Shown here one piece after another: positions 8,801 through 15,434 of a stretch of DNA of 15,434 bases. The notes under the pieces were generated by a model. That model saw nothing but the letters and a program-made list of their open reading frames with translations. It had not been told where the DNA came from and did not search any database. The DNA is from Flavobacteriales bacterium. Its GTDB lineage: Bacteria; Bacteroidota; Bacteroidia; NS11-12g; UBA955. The stretch lies in NCBI GenBank assembly GCA_947450405.1, contig CANFVI010000023.1, positions 1 through 15,434 on the forward strand, given 5' to 3'. Position numbers and translations under genes: made by a program. Within the stretch, counting starts at the first letter, position 1; each line of letters begins with the position of its first letter.

Positions 8801-10511
8801 GGCCCCCTCTGAATGTAATTGCTGAGTTTCCAGAATTATTCCACGTTCCATTTACAGTGACCAAACCAGTATAAATTTTTGTTCCACTTGCACTGCTATG
8901 CGTTAACGTTCCCGAAACAGTAGTAGCTCCAGTAACCGTAATTGTCGTTCCTGCGATATCTACATTCCCAGATGAAACAACGAAAGTTCCAGCAACCGCA
9001 ACAGTTACAGTTCCAACAGACAGTGTACCCGAACCACTAAATTGAAGATTATTGAAGTTAGAACCATTAATTGTAGGAGAAGCACCCGTAAAATTTACCA
9101 AACCAGTTGCAGTAAATGTTCCAGATTTTGTCCAAACCGTCCCTCCTGTTCCAGTTACTGTAATTGTAAACCCACCATCTGTTAACGTGCCAGCTGTCTG
9201 AGTTAAAGCACCAATTGAAAGTGTATTTAATAAAGTGGCACTTACTGTTCCTGACATTGTTAATGTGCCCGCAACAACTAAAGCAGAACCAGGCATTGTT
9301 TTGACACCACTTGTACTAAGTGTTAAATTGCCATATGCTTCATTTGCGACAGTTTGAGCTGTTCCACTATAGTCTACAGTTGAAGTTGAACCCAATGTGC
9401 GAGTTGTATAATTCGATGGAAAAGTATTCGTTCCTCCAATTTTTAAGGTTGCTAAATTAGCTATAGTGATCGTTCCTCCAAGACTTGTTCTATTAGCTGT
9501 AAAAGTTAAAAGATCTAAAACCCCAGCACTTACATTTAAATCCTCAGCAATCGTTAAATTTCCTCCCGCAGTTTTTGTTCCAGCACCACTGATTTTTAAT
9601 ATTTTATAACTTGGAGTCGATGATACTGTTTGGGAAGTACCCGAAGAATATTCGACTGTTGTCCCTGTTGCAATATTTCTCGTTGTCCAAGCTGGCCATG
9701 AAGTTCCTGTACCGATAGAACCTAAACTGTATGTTCCTGAAGTAAGATTCAATACAGAACTAGCACCAGGAGTAATAACAAAACCTCCATCACTAAAAAC
9801 ACTGTTTGCTGATACATCACCAATTGTTAGAGTTGTTATTGTACATGCAGCGGATAAAGTAGCTCCTGCTGTATTATTAGATTTTAAAATGTTATACGTG
9901 TAATTTGGAATTGTTTGAGCAGAACTTCCATTAAAATTAACTGTTCCCGAATTGGGAGTAAAAGCACCAGTTGAAAAAGATCCCCCTATATTAAAAGTTC
10001 CAGCTCCTGTAAAAGCAAAAGTAGATAGAGAACCTGATGAAACCATATTTCCTGAGCAAGTAATTGTACCTGTGCTAACAGTTAAATAAGAAAATTTTGA
10101 AGAAGAACTACCACCTGTTAAGGACATACTCCCAGCAATTAAAGTACCAGTAAGCACTTCAATAGTTGATGATGTAGTACTAGCAGTTACATTTGTCGTT
10201 ACCGCTCCAGAAACAGTTAATGTAAAGGCACCGCTAAAAGTAACTTTATTATTAGATGTTGGAGTTGTTAAAGTAAGTGACGTACATGAAAAATTATTAT
10301 TGACAGTAACAACGTGAGTAGCACCAATAACAACTGCATCGCCCGCTCCAGGCACAACACCACCAACCCAAGTTCCAGTTGCACTCCAATTTCCTGTTCC
10401 TGCAGAAGTAATTGTAGCACTAAAACTGCAAAAGGAAAAACAGGAAAAAATCAGAACCAAAAAGAAACTATTTTTAATAGCTAGAAACATTATATTTTGA
10501 AAGTGCCGCAT
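5889..10511 (-). CDS. Large secreted beta-helix/FN3 protein with abbreviated type A-like T9SS tail
   Basis: This 1540-residue protein starts at ATG 10511 with a signal peptide (about 1-32, ending CSFSA); Met8 is an alternative start that also leaves a usable signal. The mature N-terminus (ITSAGTGNWSATGTWVGG, then PGAGDAVVI) is a common opening of Bacteroidota surface proteins. Residues 190-700 are Thr/Ser/Gly-rich beta repeats, including four modules starting TV(N/E/D)(F/Y) with a following QT at 190, 285, 378 and 656. Residues 700-870 form a linking beta domain (YPMGAAAYLPFSL). Residues 874-998 look like FN3. Residues 999-1390 resemble a right-handed beta-helix (YYVDNNS, GDNIYVDAGTW, ISIIGAGM, repeated SCYFSGN or HCLFQDN). 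Residues 1403-1498 are the sandwich that precedes type A tails (LPIELTSFTA, NNDYFIIKKSMDG). The final 42 residues carry YVNMMGQMVDF and PSGIYLKVFDNG but no PNP motif. Polysaccharide binding or cleavage is possible, but no catalytic residues are identified. Confidence 0.9.
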   Translation of the reverse strand: MRHFQNIMFLAIKNSFFLVLIFSCFSFCSFSATITSAGTGNWSATGTWVGGVVPGAGDAVVIGATHVVTVNNNFSCTSLTLTTPTSNNKVTFSGAFTLTVSGAVTTNVTASTTSSTIEVLTGTLIAGSMSLTGGSSSSKFSYLTVSTGTITCSGNMVSSGSLSTFAFTGAGTFNIGGSFSTGAFTPNSGTVNFNGSSAQTIPNYTYNILKSNNTAGATLSAACTITTLTIGDVSANSVFSDGGFVITPGASSVLNLTSGTYSLGSIGTGTSWPAWTTRNIATGTTVEYSSGTSQTVSSTPSYKILKISGAGTKTAGGNLTIAEDLNVSAGVLDLLTFTANRTSLGGTITIANLATLKIGGTNTFPSNYTTRTLGSTSTVDYSGTAQTVANEAYGNLTLSTSGVKTMPGSALVVAGTLTMSGTVSATLLNTLSIGALTQTAGTLTDGGFTITVTGTGGTVWTKSGTFTATGLVNFTGASPTINGSNFNNLQFSGSGTLSVGTVTVAVAGTFVVSSGNVDIAGTTITVTGATTVSGTLTHSSASGTKIYTGLVTVNGTWNNSGNSAITFRGGLTNLGTFTSGTGTYTFDTNSQSISGTLTIGTVTIPTAIVVLNNNTLTVSTALSGAGTLRQAASSYLYITGASGITTLDATTNTPNTVDYNGGNQTIHTNNYSNLTVSASGVKIMAASAAINVAGILTMTNGIIDAITNASVVFTVSNTATTAVTGGSTTSYIKGALTWTIPASLASGSTYVYPMGAAAYLPFSLVNPTTSTGVITVKIQAFSSNPAGSFDASLVSKSTTEYWSLVSTGNFTNSGVAIGRPSGITENVIARATTVAGVYSSNCGDISGTNLINSATSSGASQFFQLAKKINVVTSPSVTESSLRSMTISWTAAAGYLSGANSTLVFVKATSAVSQGTPTNVVSTYTASTTFGSGTAFQNDASAYCVYKGDGTTVSVTGLTSGVTYHILIYTVIDAIDGTCNKYFYSSGVTSSIAIHTPTNYYVDNNSNAGDMYTSASAIGSDAAAGTSLAPFATLTHALLVVKPGDNIYVDAGTWSYSGTYSNPHNFVVSTSDISIIGAGMRVTNFDDQMGSNQNYWLKIAANNITIKNLTVTQFNNTGDAHALYIGDGTNTYSGIKINTVEIYNNGSSAGNTGSKAVIVMSKTTSVFTNGGSDCNQPAAYAGCVWVNGTNIDVTFNYYSFVGNTGDGFGGSDGGGLVISGGNSSQIVKLNHCLFQDNKQTHDDFNAMDIKMSSGDLRVEHCIFANSQARMSAGTAIGGSIEISGGTASFNRSRFTGHSSSTGNLKGAAIGNLGGIITIDSCYFSGNTATGANDLHNENGTMTVTNCVLTEVEGVTGTFTIDKSGNPTSSGLVTKTNTGTTPTLTAPTTPSYMGGCSLVAFVVLPIELTSFTAEKQKDNSVNVNWSTLTEKNNDYFIIKKSMDGIEWNEIARENGAGTSFSQNDYLINDNSEMAEIVYYQLSQVDFDGKRITFDPVSVRFTNQVGQFYYVNMMGQMVDFKNCPSGIYLKVFDNGFTEKVFK
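8400..9944 (-). repeat. Degenerate tandem beta-repeat modules in the beta-helix protein
   Basis: Four modules of about 40-45 residues begin at about 9944 (TVNFNGSSAQT), 9659 (TVEYSSGTSQT), 9380 (TVDYSGTAQT) and 8546 (TVDYNGGNQT). Each continues with an aromatic and a hydrophobic strand such as YGNLTLSTSGVK or YSNLTVSASGVK. A fifth weaker relative (VNFTGASPTINGSNFNNL) starts near residue 472. Spacing is irregular (about 95, 93 and 278 residues), so this is a diverged family rather than a regular array. Confidence 0.65.
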
Positions 10512-10571
10512 AGTATAATAATTGTATTTTTCACAACAAATTGCATTATCAAATTGTTAATGGAATGTATA

Positions 10572-10606
10572 CAAAGTTATTACAGCATAACCGTACTTAA
10601 AAAAAA
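10572..10606 (-). promoter_or_regulatory. Candidate Bacteroidota-type promoter of the beta-helix protein gene
   Basis: On the minus strand TAACTTTG at 10579-10572 matches the -7 consensus TAnnTTTG at every defined base. A run of eight T at 10606-10599 lies 19 bases upstream, in the position of the T-rich -33 element. The ATG at 10511 is 60 bases downstream of the -7 box. The sequence AGCATAACCGT (10584-10594, plus strand) sits in the spacer and recurs upstream of the 353-4909 gene. Confidence 0.45.
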
Positions 10607-10780
10607 TCTACGTATTTGGTTGTTATAAAAAGCGAATTGATAAATGTGTAGGTCAACGGATAAAAGGAAAATACGTAAAAACACCTAGAACTCAATAAAA
10701 ATAAAACCTTGAAAGAAATCTTCGAAATTAACAAAATTGGGTGAATGGTTACCCTAATTAGTATTAAACCGCTTACTGTC

Positions 10781-10813
10781 AACAAAAAAGGGAATTGCAG
10801 TAAGCAATTCCCT
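10781..10813 (-). terminator. Rho-independent terminator of the adhesin-SprF-OmpA operon
   Basis: On the minus strand AGGGAATTGC (10813-10804) and GCAATTCCCT (10798-10789) form a perfect 10-base stem around a 5-base loop, followed by a T-rich tract (complement of the A-run 10784-10789). It lies 29 bases past the stop codon of the OmpA-family gene that ends at 10843 and would close the right-to-left operon. Confidence 0.92.
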
Positions 10814-10842
10814 ATACACGATTTAACGTGAAATGATTGTCT

Positions 10843-12951
10843 TTATATTTTTTTAATCACGGTTCTTCTATTTACTAAATATTCTGCTTCGGTACATTTA
10901 CTTGTATCATTGCATTTATTCAAAGGCTGTGATTCACCAAACCATTTTCCTTGAATTCTACTTTTAGAAATTCCTCTTGAAACCAAATAGGCAACACAAC
11001 TTTCAGTTCTTCTTTTTGATAACTTCAAATTATAGTCGTCTGTCCCACGACAATCTGTATGTGAACTCAATTCGATAGACACCAATGGATTTTCTTTCAA
11101 AAAGGTCACGACTTTCTCAAGCTCTAATTTCGATTCTTTCTTTAGATTCCATTTGTCATAATCATACAACAATTCTCTCATAACAAAAATTGAATTGTCC
11201 TCGATTTTTTTCAATGCTATTTTATTCGTAATCTCTTTTTCCTTCGTGAATGTTGATAAAGATGTCAAGTTATCACTATACTCTTTTCGAGAGGTCAGTA
11301 TTTCAAAATCGTTATTTCTCAATAATTTCGTTTTAATCACGCCATCCTTGTCTGTTACAACAGTAATAATTTCTCCTGTAGTTTTGTTTTTAATTTCAAC
11401 CTTGGTATTGGCTAGCGGTAAATTCGTCTTTTCGTCTACAACGGTCGTTACAACATCTACATATTTAGGAGTGAGATTAAAGTTTCTGTAAGTAGTATCG
11501 CTTTCGGTTTTTCCAACTGTTGAATAATTTTCTGCAATTGGAGCGAATTCTTGATCGTTAATTTCAAATATATAGGAACTATTTTTATCTCCTTTGAAAT
11601 CAAACTTTCCATTTTTATCTGGGTAGATTGTATCTATCACAACACCCTCTTTCTTTACTAAAACAGGAATTTCCATTAATTTATCCACACTTACATCCGC
11701 AACAATAGTTCCAATGAAGACAAAATCCAAGGTGGTAATTGTTACGCTATAAATACGATCAATAAATTCTTCTCTGTTACTCGACAAATATCCTTTTTTA
11801 CCAGTATTATCAAGAATCAAAGAGAAATCATCCCCGTTCGAATTAAGATTTGCTCCTAAATTTTCAAGGTTGCTCGCTGTCGAATTATTAAAATTAACAC
11901 TGAACACATCTAAACCACCAAGTCCCGCATGACCAGTACTTGAAAAATAAACTTTATTTTTTTGTGTAAACGGAAACATTTCATTGTCTGATGAATTTAT
12001 TACATCTCCCGCGTTAATTGGTTCTGACCATCCAAGTTGATTTTTTGTGGAATACCATATATCTGCCTTTCCGTATCCGCCAGTTCTATCCGAACTAAAC
12101 CATAATGTTTGACCATCCTCTGATAAAAAAGGCTGTGCTAAAAAGAATTGACCATCGTTAAATGCAAAAGGAGTTTCAACTTTCGTTTTCTCATCAAAAA
12201 TAAAGATGCCTGTTGTTGTTAAGCTTATCGCTTTACTTGAGGGGAAATTTTTAGAATAATACCACACTTGGTTAATACTGTCATAGTATGCAGTTCCATC
12301 ATGTCTTACTGTCTCTAAAAATTTTAATTCATGCACTTTTCCGTCGATTTTAGACGATAAATATAAATTTAAATAAGATGAATTGTCAAAAGTTGATTTT
12401 CTAACGGAAAGATCTCTCGCAGATGAGAAAACAATTCCCTTTGGGTGATAAATGGCATTAAAGTCCCCTTTTCCTGAATTAAATTCAACTTTAGTTAGCA
12501 AATATTTAGAAGTATCACTTTTTAATTCATTCCAAATAATTCCTCCGTTATATTGGTCTAATAGTTTCTTTCGAACATCCGTGGTATTTTTCACGATTGG
12601 ACTATTTAGAACTTCTTTTGCTTTTTCAGTGAATCCCAAAAATAAATTCAACTGAAAATATTGGTAAGCATCGCTAAATGTATATTTATCACTTACACTT
12701 AAACGGGCTAAAACATCATTTTCGAAGACAAAATCTCTACATTTTTCTGACGAAATCAACGCATGACGAAAAATAAGTTCATTTTCAGCAAGTAGTAAAT
12801 TATCTTTCTGAATTAATTCTTGATAAATCGGACTTGCTTCCGCATAGCGAAATGTTTTAAAATAGCTCTCTGCTTGGGTTATTTTTGAATTCTGACCGAT
12901 TAGTTGAACACTTAATGTCAACATAAATCCTATAAGTAGGAATAATTTCAT
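10843..12951 (-). CDS. OmpA-family protein with TPR, PD40 propeller and regulatory-like domains (PorE-like)
   Basis: This 702-residue envelope protein probably anchors an outer-membrane T9SS assembly to peptidoglycan. A signal peptide (about 1-20, ending LIGQ) has no lipobox cysteine. Residues 22-120 are helical and TPR-like (ESYFKTFRYAEASPIYQ). Residues 150-405 contain PD40/WD40-like propeller blades: GIVFSSARD at 172, LSEDGQTLWFSSDR with GGYGKADIWY at 276-300, and KVYFSSTG with GGLDVF at 333-350. Residues 415-580 hold carboxypeptidase-regulatory-like beta domains (PDKNGKFDFKG; VVDEKTNLPLANTKVEI). Residues 593-702 are OmpA_C: HTDCRG has Asp633 and LSKRR has Arg648 at the meso-diaminopimelate-binding positions, and NRRTV closes the fold. 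This order matches P. gingivalis PorE. The gene starts 18 bases after the PorP/SprF-family stop codon and is the last gene of the operon. It may be an operon-specific paralog rather than the core PorE. Confidence 0.92.
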   Translation of the reverse strand: MKLFLLIGFMLTLSVQLIGQNSKITQAESYFKTFRYAEASPIYQELIQKDNLLLAENELIFRHALISSEKCRDFVFENDVLARLSVSDKYTFSDAYQYFQLNLFLGFTEKAKEVLNSPIVKNTTDVRKKLLDQYNGGIIWNELKSDTSKYLLTKVEFNSGKGDFNAIYHPKGIVFSSARDLSVRKSTFDNSSYLNLYLSSKIDGKVHELKFLETVRHDGTAYYDSINQVWYYSKNFPSSKAISLTTTGIFIFDEKTKVETPFAFNDGQFFLAQPFLSEDGQTLWFSSDRTGGYGKADIWYSTKNQLGWSEPINAGDVINSSDNEMFPFTQKNKVYFSSTGHAGLGGLDVFSVNFNNSTASNLENLGANLNSNGDDFSLILDNTGKKGYLSSNREEFIDRIYSVTITTLDFVFIGTIVADVSVDKLMEIPVLVKKEGVVIDTIYPDKNGKFDFKGDKNSSYIFEINDQEFAPIAENYSTVGKTESDTTYRNFNLTPKYVDVVTTVVDEKTNLPLANTKVEIKNKTTGEIITVVTDKDGVIKTKLLRNNDFEILTSRKEYSDNLTSLSTFTKEKEITNKIALKKIEDNSIFVMRELLYDYDKWNLKKESKLELEKVVTFLKENPLVSIELSSHTDCRGTDDYNLKLSKRRTESCVAYLVSRGISKSRIQGKWFGESQPLNKCNDTSKCTEAEYLVNRRTVIKKI

Positions 12952-12969
12952 AATTAATTATTTTATATT

Positions 12970-13905
12970 CTAAAAATATCTAGGAGAACCAAACGCCTTT
13001 CTTCTGTTAAAACTATAATTCAACATTATTTCATGCGAACCCATGTTATTAACTCTGCTCAAGCCATTTATGGGGAAGTCGAAAGCATATCCAAACATAA
13101 ACGATTCTTTGATTTGATAAGCGACATTAACGCCCACCGATTCATTAAAACGATACATGGCTCCAATCCAAAACTTTTTATAGAAAAATAAATTCGCATT
13201 TAAATCAACCGTAGCAGGAGAATTTTCTACCATTTTTAATAAAATACTCGTTTTCAAGTCAATGACAGAATTCACTTTAAAAACGTACCCAGTAGTAAAG
13301 AAATAATGCCTTTTGATATACGAATTACTTAATACAACTGAATTATTTTTCAAAGATGACTGAAAAATTCGGGGAACGCTTAAACCAGCATAAAACTTAC
13401 TGGTATAATAATATAATCCTGCCCCAGCATTAAATTTCAATTGTGAAAACGAGCTCAAATAATCAGTCTCTGTTGGATCATACGCCATTAATTTATTGTA
13501 ATTAACGGTAAACTGCTCACCTCCGCCGGAAACTCCTAAGTTTAATCTACGTCCATTTTCAAAATTTAATGTATATGCATAATCACCATAAAAACTAGTC
13601 CTGTTTTTTGCGCCAATTGCATCGTTCACTAAATTGAAGCCCAATGCCATATTTTTTGGTTTTATTGGAGAATTCAATGATAAAAATTGACTCTGAGGAG
13701 CGCCTTTTATTCCCACCCATTGATTTCTAGCCACACCTGTTACGCTTAAATCACCTCTACTTCCTGCATACGCTGGATTGAATTGTAAAGGATTAAACAT
13801 ATACAAACTACTTTGCTCATCTTGTTGTGAAATAGAAGTAAAAGACAACACTATAAAACAAGAAAAAATAACTGTTTTGATTTTATGTAAGTTCATCGTT
13901 TTCAT
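12970..13905 (-). CDS. PorP/SprF-family type IX secretion outer membrane protein
   Basis: This 311-residue protein belongs to the PorP/SprF family, outer membrane beta-barrels of the T9SS. It has an N-terminal signal peptide (about 1-27, ending SISQ), then the family signature YMFNPLQFNPAYAGSRG at 35-51 and QWVGIKGAPQSQ at 62-73. Alternating aromatic and glycine-rich strands (for example ALGFNLVNDAIGAKNRTSFYGDYAY, shown here only by its ends ALGFN and YGDYAY; AGAGLYYYTSKFYAGLS) run to the end. In Flavobacterium johnsoniae SprF is encoded just after SprB and is needed for its secretion, and type B cargo generally seems to use such partners. Here the gene starts only 5 bases after the stop of a type B adhesin, so that adhesin is the likely client. 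ATG at 13905 is used; Met4 at 13896 is an alternative. No regulatory site is seen between these genes. Confidence 0.95.
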   Translation of the reverse strand: MKTMNLHKIKTVIFSCFIVLSFTSISQQDEQSSLYMFNPLQFNPAYAGSRGDLSVTGVARNQWVGIKGAPQSQFLSLNSPIKPKNMALGFNLVNDAIGAKNRTSFYGDYAYTLNFENGRRLNLGVSGGGEQFTVNYNKLMAYDPTETDYLSSFSQLKFNAGAGLYYYTSKFYAGLSVPRIFQSSLKNNSVVLSNSYIKRHYFFTTGYVFKVNSVIDLKTSILLKMVENSPATVDLNANLFFYKKFWIGAMYRFNESVGVNVAYQIKESFMFGYAFDFPINGLSRVNNMGSHEIMLNYSFNRRKAFGSPRYF

Positions 13906-13910
13906 ACTAC

Positions 13911-15434
13911 TTATCTTATTAATTCAATATAACCTGAAATAGCTTTACTTCCATCTTTATAGTCAATGATATAAAAATAGGTTCCACTAGGAAGAAATTC
14001 ATTCCCAAGTGATACTCCTTCATTCGATTGACCATTCCAATCATCCAAATATGGTAGGGCAGAATAAATTAAACTTCCCCATCTATTGAAAATTTGAACT
14101 GAAACATTTGGTGCTAAATTTAAAACCCAAGCATCATTTTTACCATTGCCATTCGCTGTTATAATTTCAGGAATGAGGTTCTTTTTACAATCTATAGTAA
14201 TGATTAATTCATCTGAACACAATAAGGAATCTGTCACAATTACGGTGTATGTACCATCTCCAATTCCTGATAATGTTGCTCCTGTTGATCCAGTAGACCA
14301 ACTATATGAATAATCTCCCATACCATCCAATGCTTGTACTGAAATACTTCCATTGGTTACATTACAAGTTGGAGTAACTGTAGAAATGAGATTTAATTGC
14401 AAAGAATCTAAATGAACAACTACATCAAGGTTTGCAGTACTTTCGCACAATCCAACGGTTTGTGTAGCATAATAATGTGCCCCGTCGATTAGCAAGTCTG
14501 AAGAACTAAGAAGTGAACCTGATGTTGCGGCGTCATACCATTGAATACTTGTACCTGTAACATTTAAATCACCAATTGTTTTTGCTAATCCGGAACAGAA
14601 ATCCTGATTCAAGGAACCTACCGGAGCAGGAGGAGTAATAGGTTGCGCATCAATTACGATAGGTGCCGATCCTACTGAAGTACAATTTGAAGAGTTTGTC
14701 ACTGTGAATGTATACGTAGTGGATTCTAATAATCCCACAAAAGTAGAAGTGGTAACACCAGCTGTGCCACTAATTGTAGACCCTCCAGGACTTACTGTAA
14801 CTGTCCATGCACCTGTTGATGGTAAACCAGTTAAATCAACACTTCCCGTTGAAACTGAGCAATCTGGTTGAATAACCATAGATATTACTGGCGCAATTGA
14901 GGAACTTACAATAATAGCAACTGTTGCTACTGCATCGGATCCTAAACAACCATCTGTTCCTAAAACAGTATATGACATAATCGATGATGTTGACACACCT
15001 GATGTTAATGCAGTTATAACACCTGTCAAAGGATCAACCGTTGCTACTAATGAATTGGATGAAGACCAAGTTCCTCCTGTGATTGTTGAAGATACGGTCG
15101 TGGAGGTTCCTGCACATAATGTTACATCTAGAGTTGAAACTGTTCCAGCATCAGCTGCTTGGGTAACAGTAATTAAAACAGTAGAAGTTGCATCAGAACC
15201 TAAACATCCTGCAGTTCCTAAAACAGTGTACGTCATCGTTGAAGTGCCTCCTAGTAATGCATTGACAACTCCTGTTAAAGGATCAACCGTTGCTACTAAT
15301 GGATTGGATGAAGTCCAAGTTCCTCCAGCGACTGTGGAAGACACAGTGGTAGAAGTTCCTGAACATAAAGTTGCGTCTAAAGCAGAGGCAGTTCCAGCAT
15401 CGGCTGCTTGGGTAACAGTAATTAAAACAGTAGA
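13911..15434 (-). CDS. Ig-like/SprB-repeat adhesin with type B T9SS tail, 5' end outside the window
   Basis: The frame is open to the last base of the window, so 507 C-terminal residues are seen and the true start lies beyond base 15434. A GTG at 15344 is an internal Val codon inside a repeat and not a start. The visible part begins with two Big_2-like Ig repeats of 83-86 residues (GGTWTSSNPLVATVDPLTG, YTVLGT.GCLGSDA). An Ig-like stretch (PDCSVSTGSVDLTG) and an Ig_7-like domain (LNQDFCSGLAKTIGDL, IQWYDAAT, HYYATQTVGLCES) follow. Then comes one SprB repeat (TPTCNVTNGSISVQ, YSYSWSTGSTGATL, GDGTYTVIVTD, about 14390-14200) and a CHU_C type B sorting tail (EIITANGNGKNDAW, VQIFNRWGSLIYS, LPSGTYFYIIDYKDG). 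The protein is probably exported by T9SS to the cell surface, as SprB is; adhesion or gliding is inference. It heads the operon with the PorP/SprF- and OmpA-family genes. Confidence 0.9.
   Translation of the reverse strand, partial: STVLITVTQAADAGTASALDATLCSGTSTTVSSTVAGGTWTSSNPLVATVDPLTGVVNALLGGTSTMTYTVLGTAGCLGSDATSTVLITVTQAADAGTVSTLDVTLCAGTSTTVSSTITGGTWSSSNSLVATVDPLTGVITALTSGVSTSSIMSYTVLGTDGCLGSDAVATVAIIVSSSIAPVISMVIQPDCSVSTGSVDLTGLPSTGAWTVTVSPGGSTISGTAGVTTSTFVGLLESTTYTFTVTNSSNCTSVGSAPIVIDAQPITPPAPVGSLNQDFCSGLAKTIGDLNVTGTSIQWYDAATSGSLLSSSDLLIDGAHYYATQTVGLCESTANLDVVVHLDSLQLNLISTVTPTCNVTNGSISVQALDGMGDYSYSWSTGSTGATLSGIGDGTYTVIVTDSLLCSDELIITIDCKKNLIPEIITANGNGKNDAWVLNLAPNVSVQIFNRWGSLIYSALPYLDDWNGQSNEGVSLGNEFLPSGTYFYIIDYKDGSKAISGYIELIR
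14932..15434 (-). repeat. Tandem 249-258-base Ig-like repeats in the adhesin, running off the window
   Basis: Matching landmarks recur at 249 bases: GTTCCAGCATC at 15142 and 15391, and CCTGT(C/T)AAAGGATCAACC at 15022 and 15271. A second landmark (GCATCGGATCC or GCATCAGAACC) recurs at 258 bases, 14932 and 15190. The DNA itself is nearly identical between copies: about 1 mismatch in the last 44 bases of the window. More copies probably lie beyond the edge. Confidence 0.88.

Larger units (their letters stand above)
10512..10842. other. Intergenic spacer between the OmpA operon and the beta-helix gene
   Basis: These 331 bases hold the operon terminator at 10781-10813 and the candidate promoter at 10572-10606. 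A minus-strand open frame at 10597-10785 (62 codons) runs from inside the terminator to the promoter region; its hydrophobic, Phe/Leu/Ile-rich product is what AT-rich non-coding DNA gives, and I do not call it a gene. Confidence 0.7.

Noticed and set aside
10597..10785. 62-codon minus-strand frame with hydrophobic product
   Set aside because: It starts within the operon terminator and overlaps the candidate promoter; composition fits AT-rich non-coding DNA.
15344..15344. GTG start for the adhesin
   Set aside because: The frame stays open to the window end and the codon falls inside a repeat whose preceding residues match the next copy.

Overview
The window looks like a piece of a Bacteroidota chromosome, most likely order Flavobacteriales. 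It is AT-rich, coding regions mostly lack Shine-Dalgarno sites, and almost every gene product carries a hallmark of the type IX secretion system (T9SS): CHU_C/type B sorting tails, type A-like sorting tails, a PorP/SprF-family outer membrane protein and a PorE-like OmpA protein. A Crocinitomicaceae-like source (Fluviicola/Crocinitomix type) is a guess from protein style only.

Layout. Bases 1-352 are non-coding. Bases 353-4909 (+) encode a 1518-residue secreted protein: CUB-like and reelin-like N-terminal domains, twelve tandem modules of 66-70 residues, a PKD domain and a type B T9SS tail. It converges on a small gene (4941-5498, -) for a 185-residue exported protein that is little more than a T9SS tail region. 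A 390-base spacer carries a conspicuous CATG-centred inverted-repeat cluster. Next comes a 1540-residue secreted beta-helix/FN3 protein (5889-10511, -), whose C-terminus resembles the small protein. A 331-base spacer follows, with a strong minus-strand terminator at 10781-10813.

Bases 10843-15434 (-) are a tightly packed operon read right to left: an Ig-like/SprB-repeat adhesin with a type B tail (5' end beyond the window), a PorP/SprF-family protein 5 bases later, and a TPR-PD40-OmpA (PorE-like) protein 18 bases after that. This order matches the known pairing of a type B T9SS cargo with its own SprF-like outer membrane partner. The OmpA protein probably ties the complex to peptidoglycan.

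Taken together, the window is a surface-protein locus with two type B cargo proteins, two type A-like cargo proteins with abbreviated tails, and the accessory outer-membrane pair for one type B cargo. I see no RNA genes, CRISPR arrays, complete mobile elements or obvious defence genes. I do not see a clearly undescribed system. The most notable points are the tail-only small protein, the abbreviated tails, the exact 624-base cassette duplication in the first gene and the palindromic cluster upstream of the small gene.
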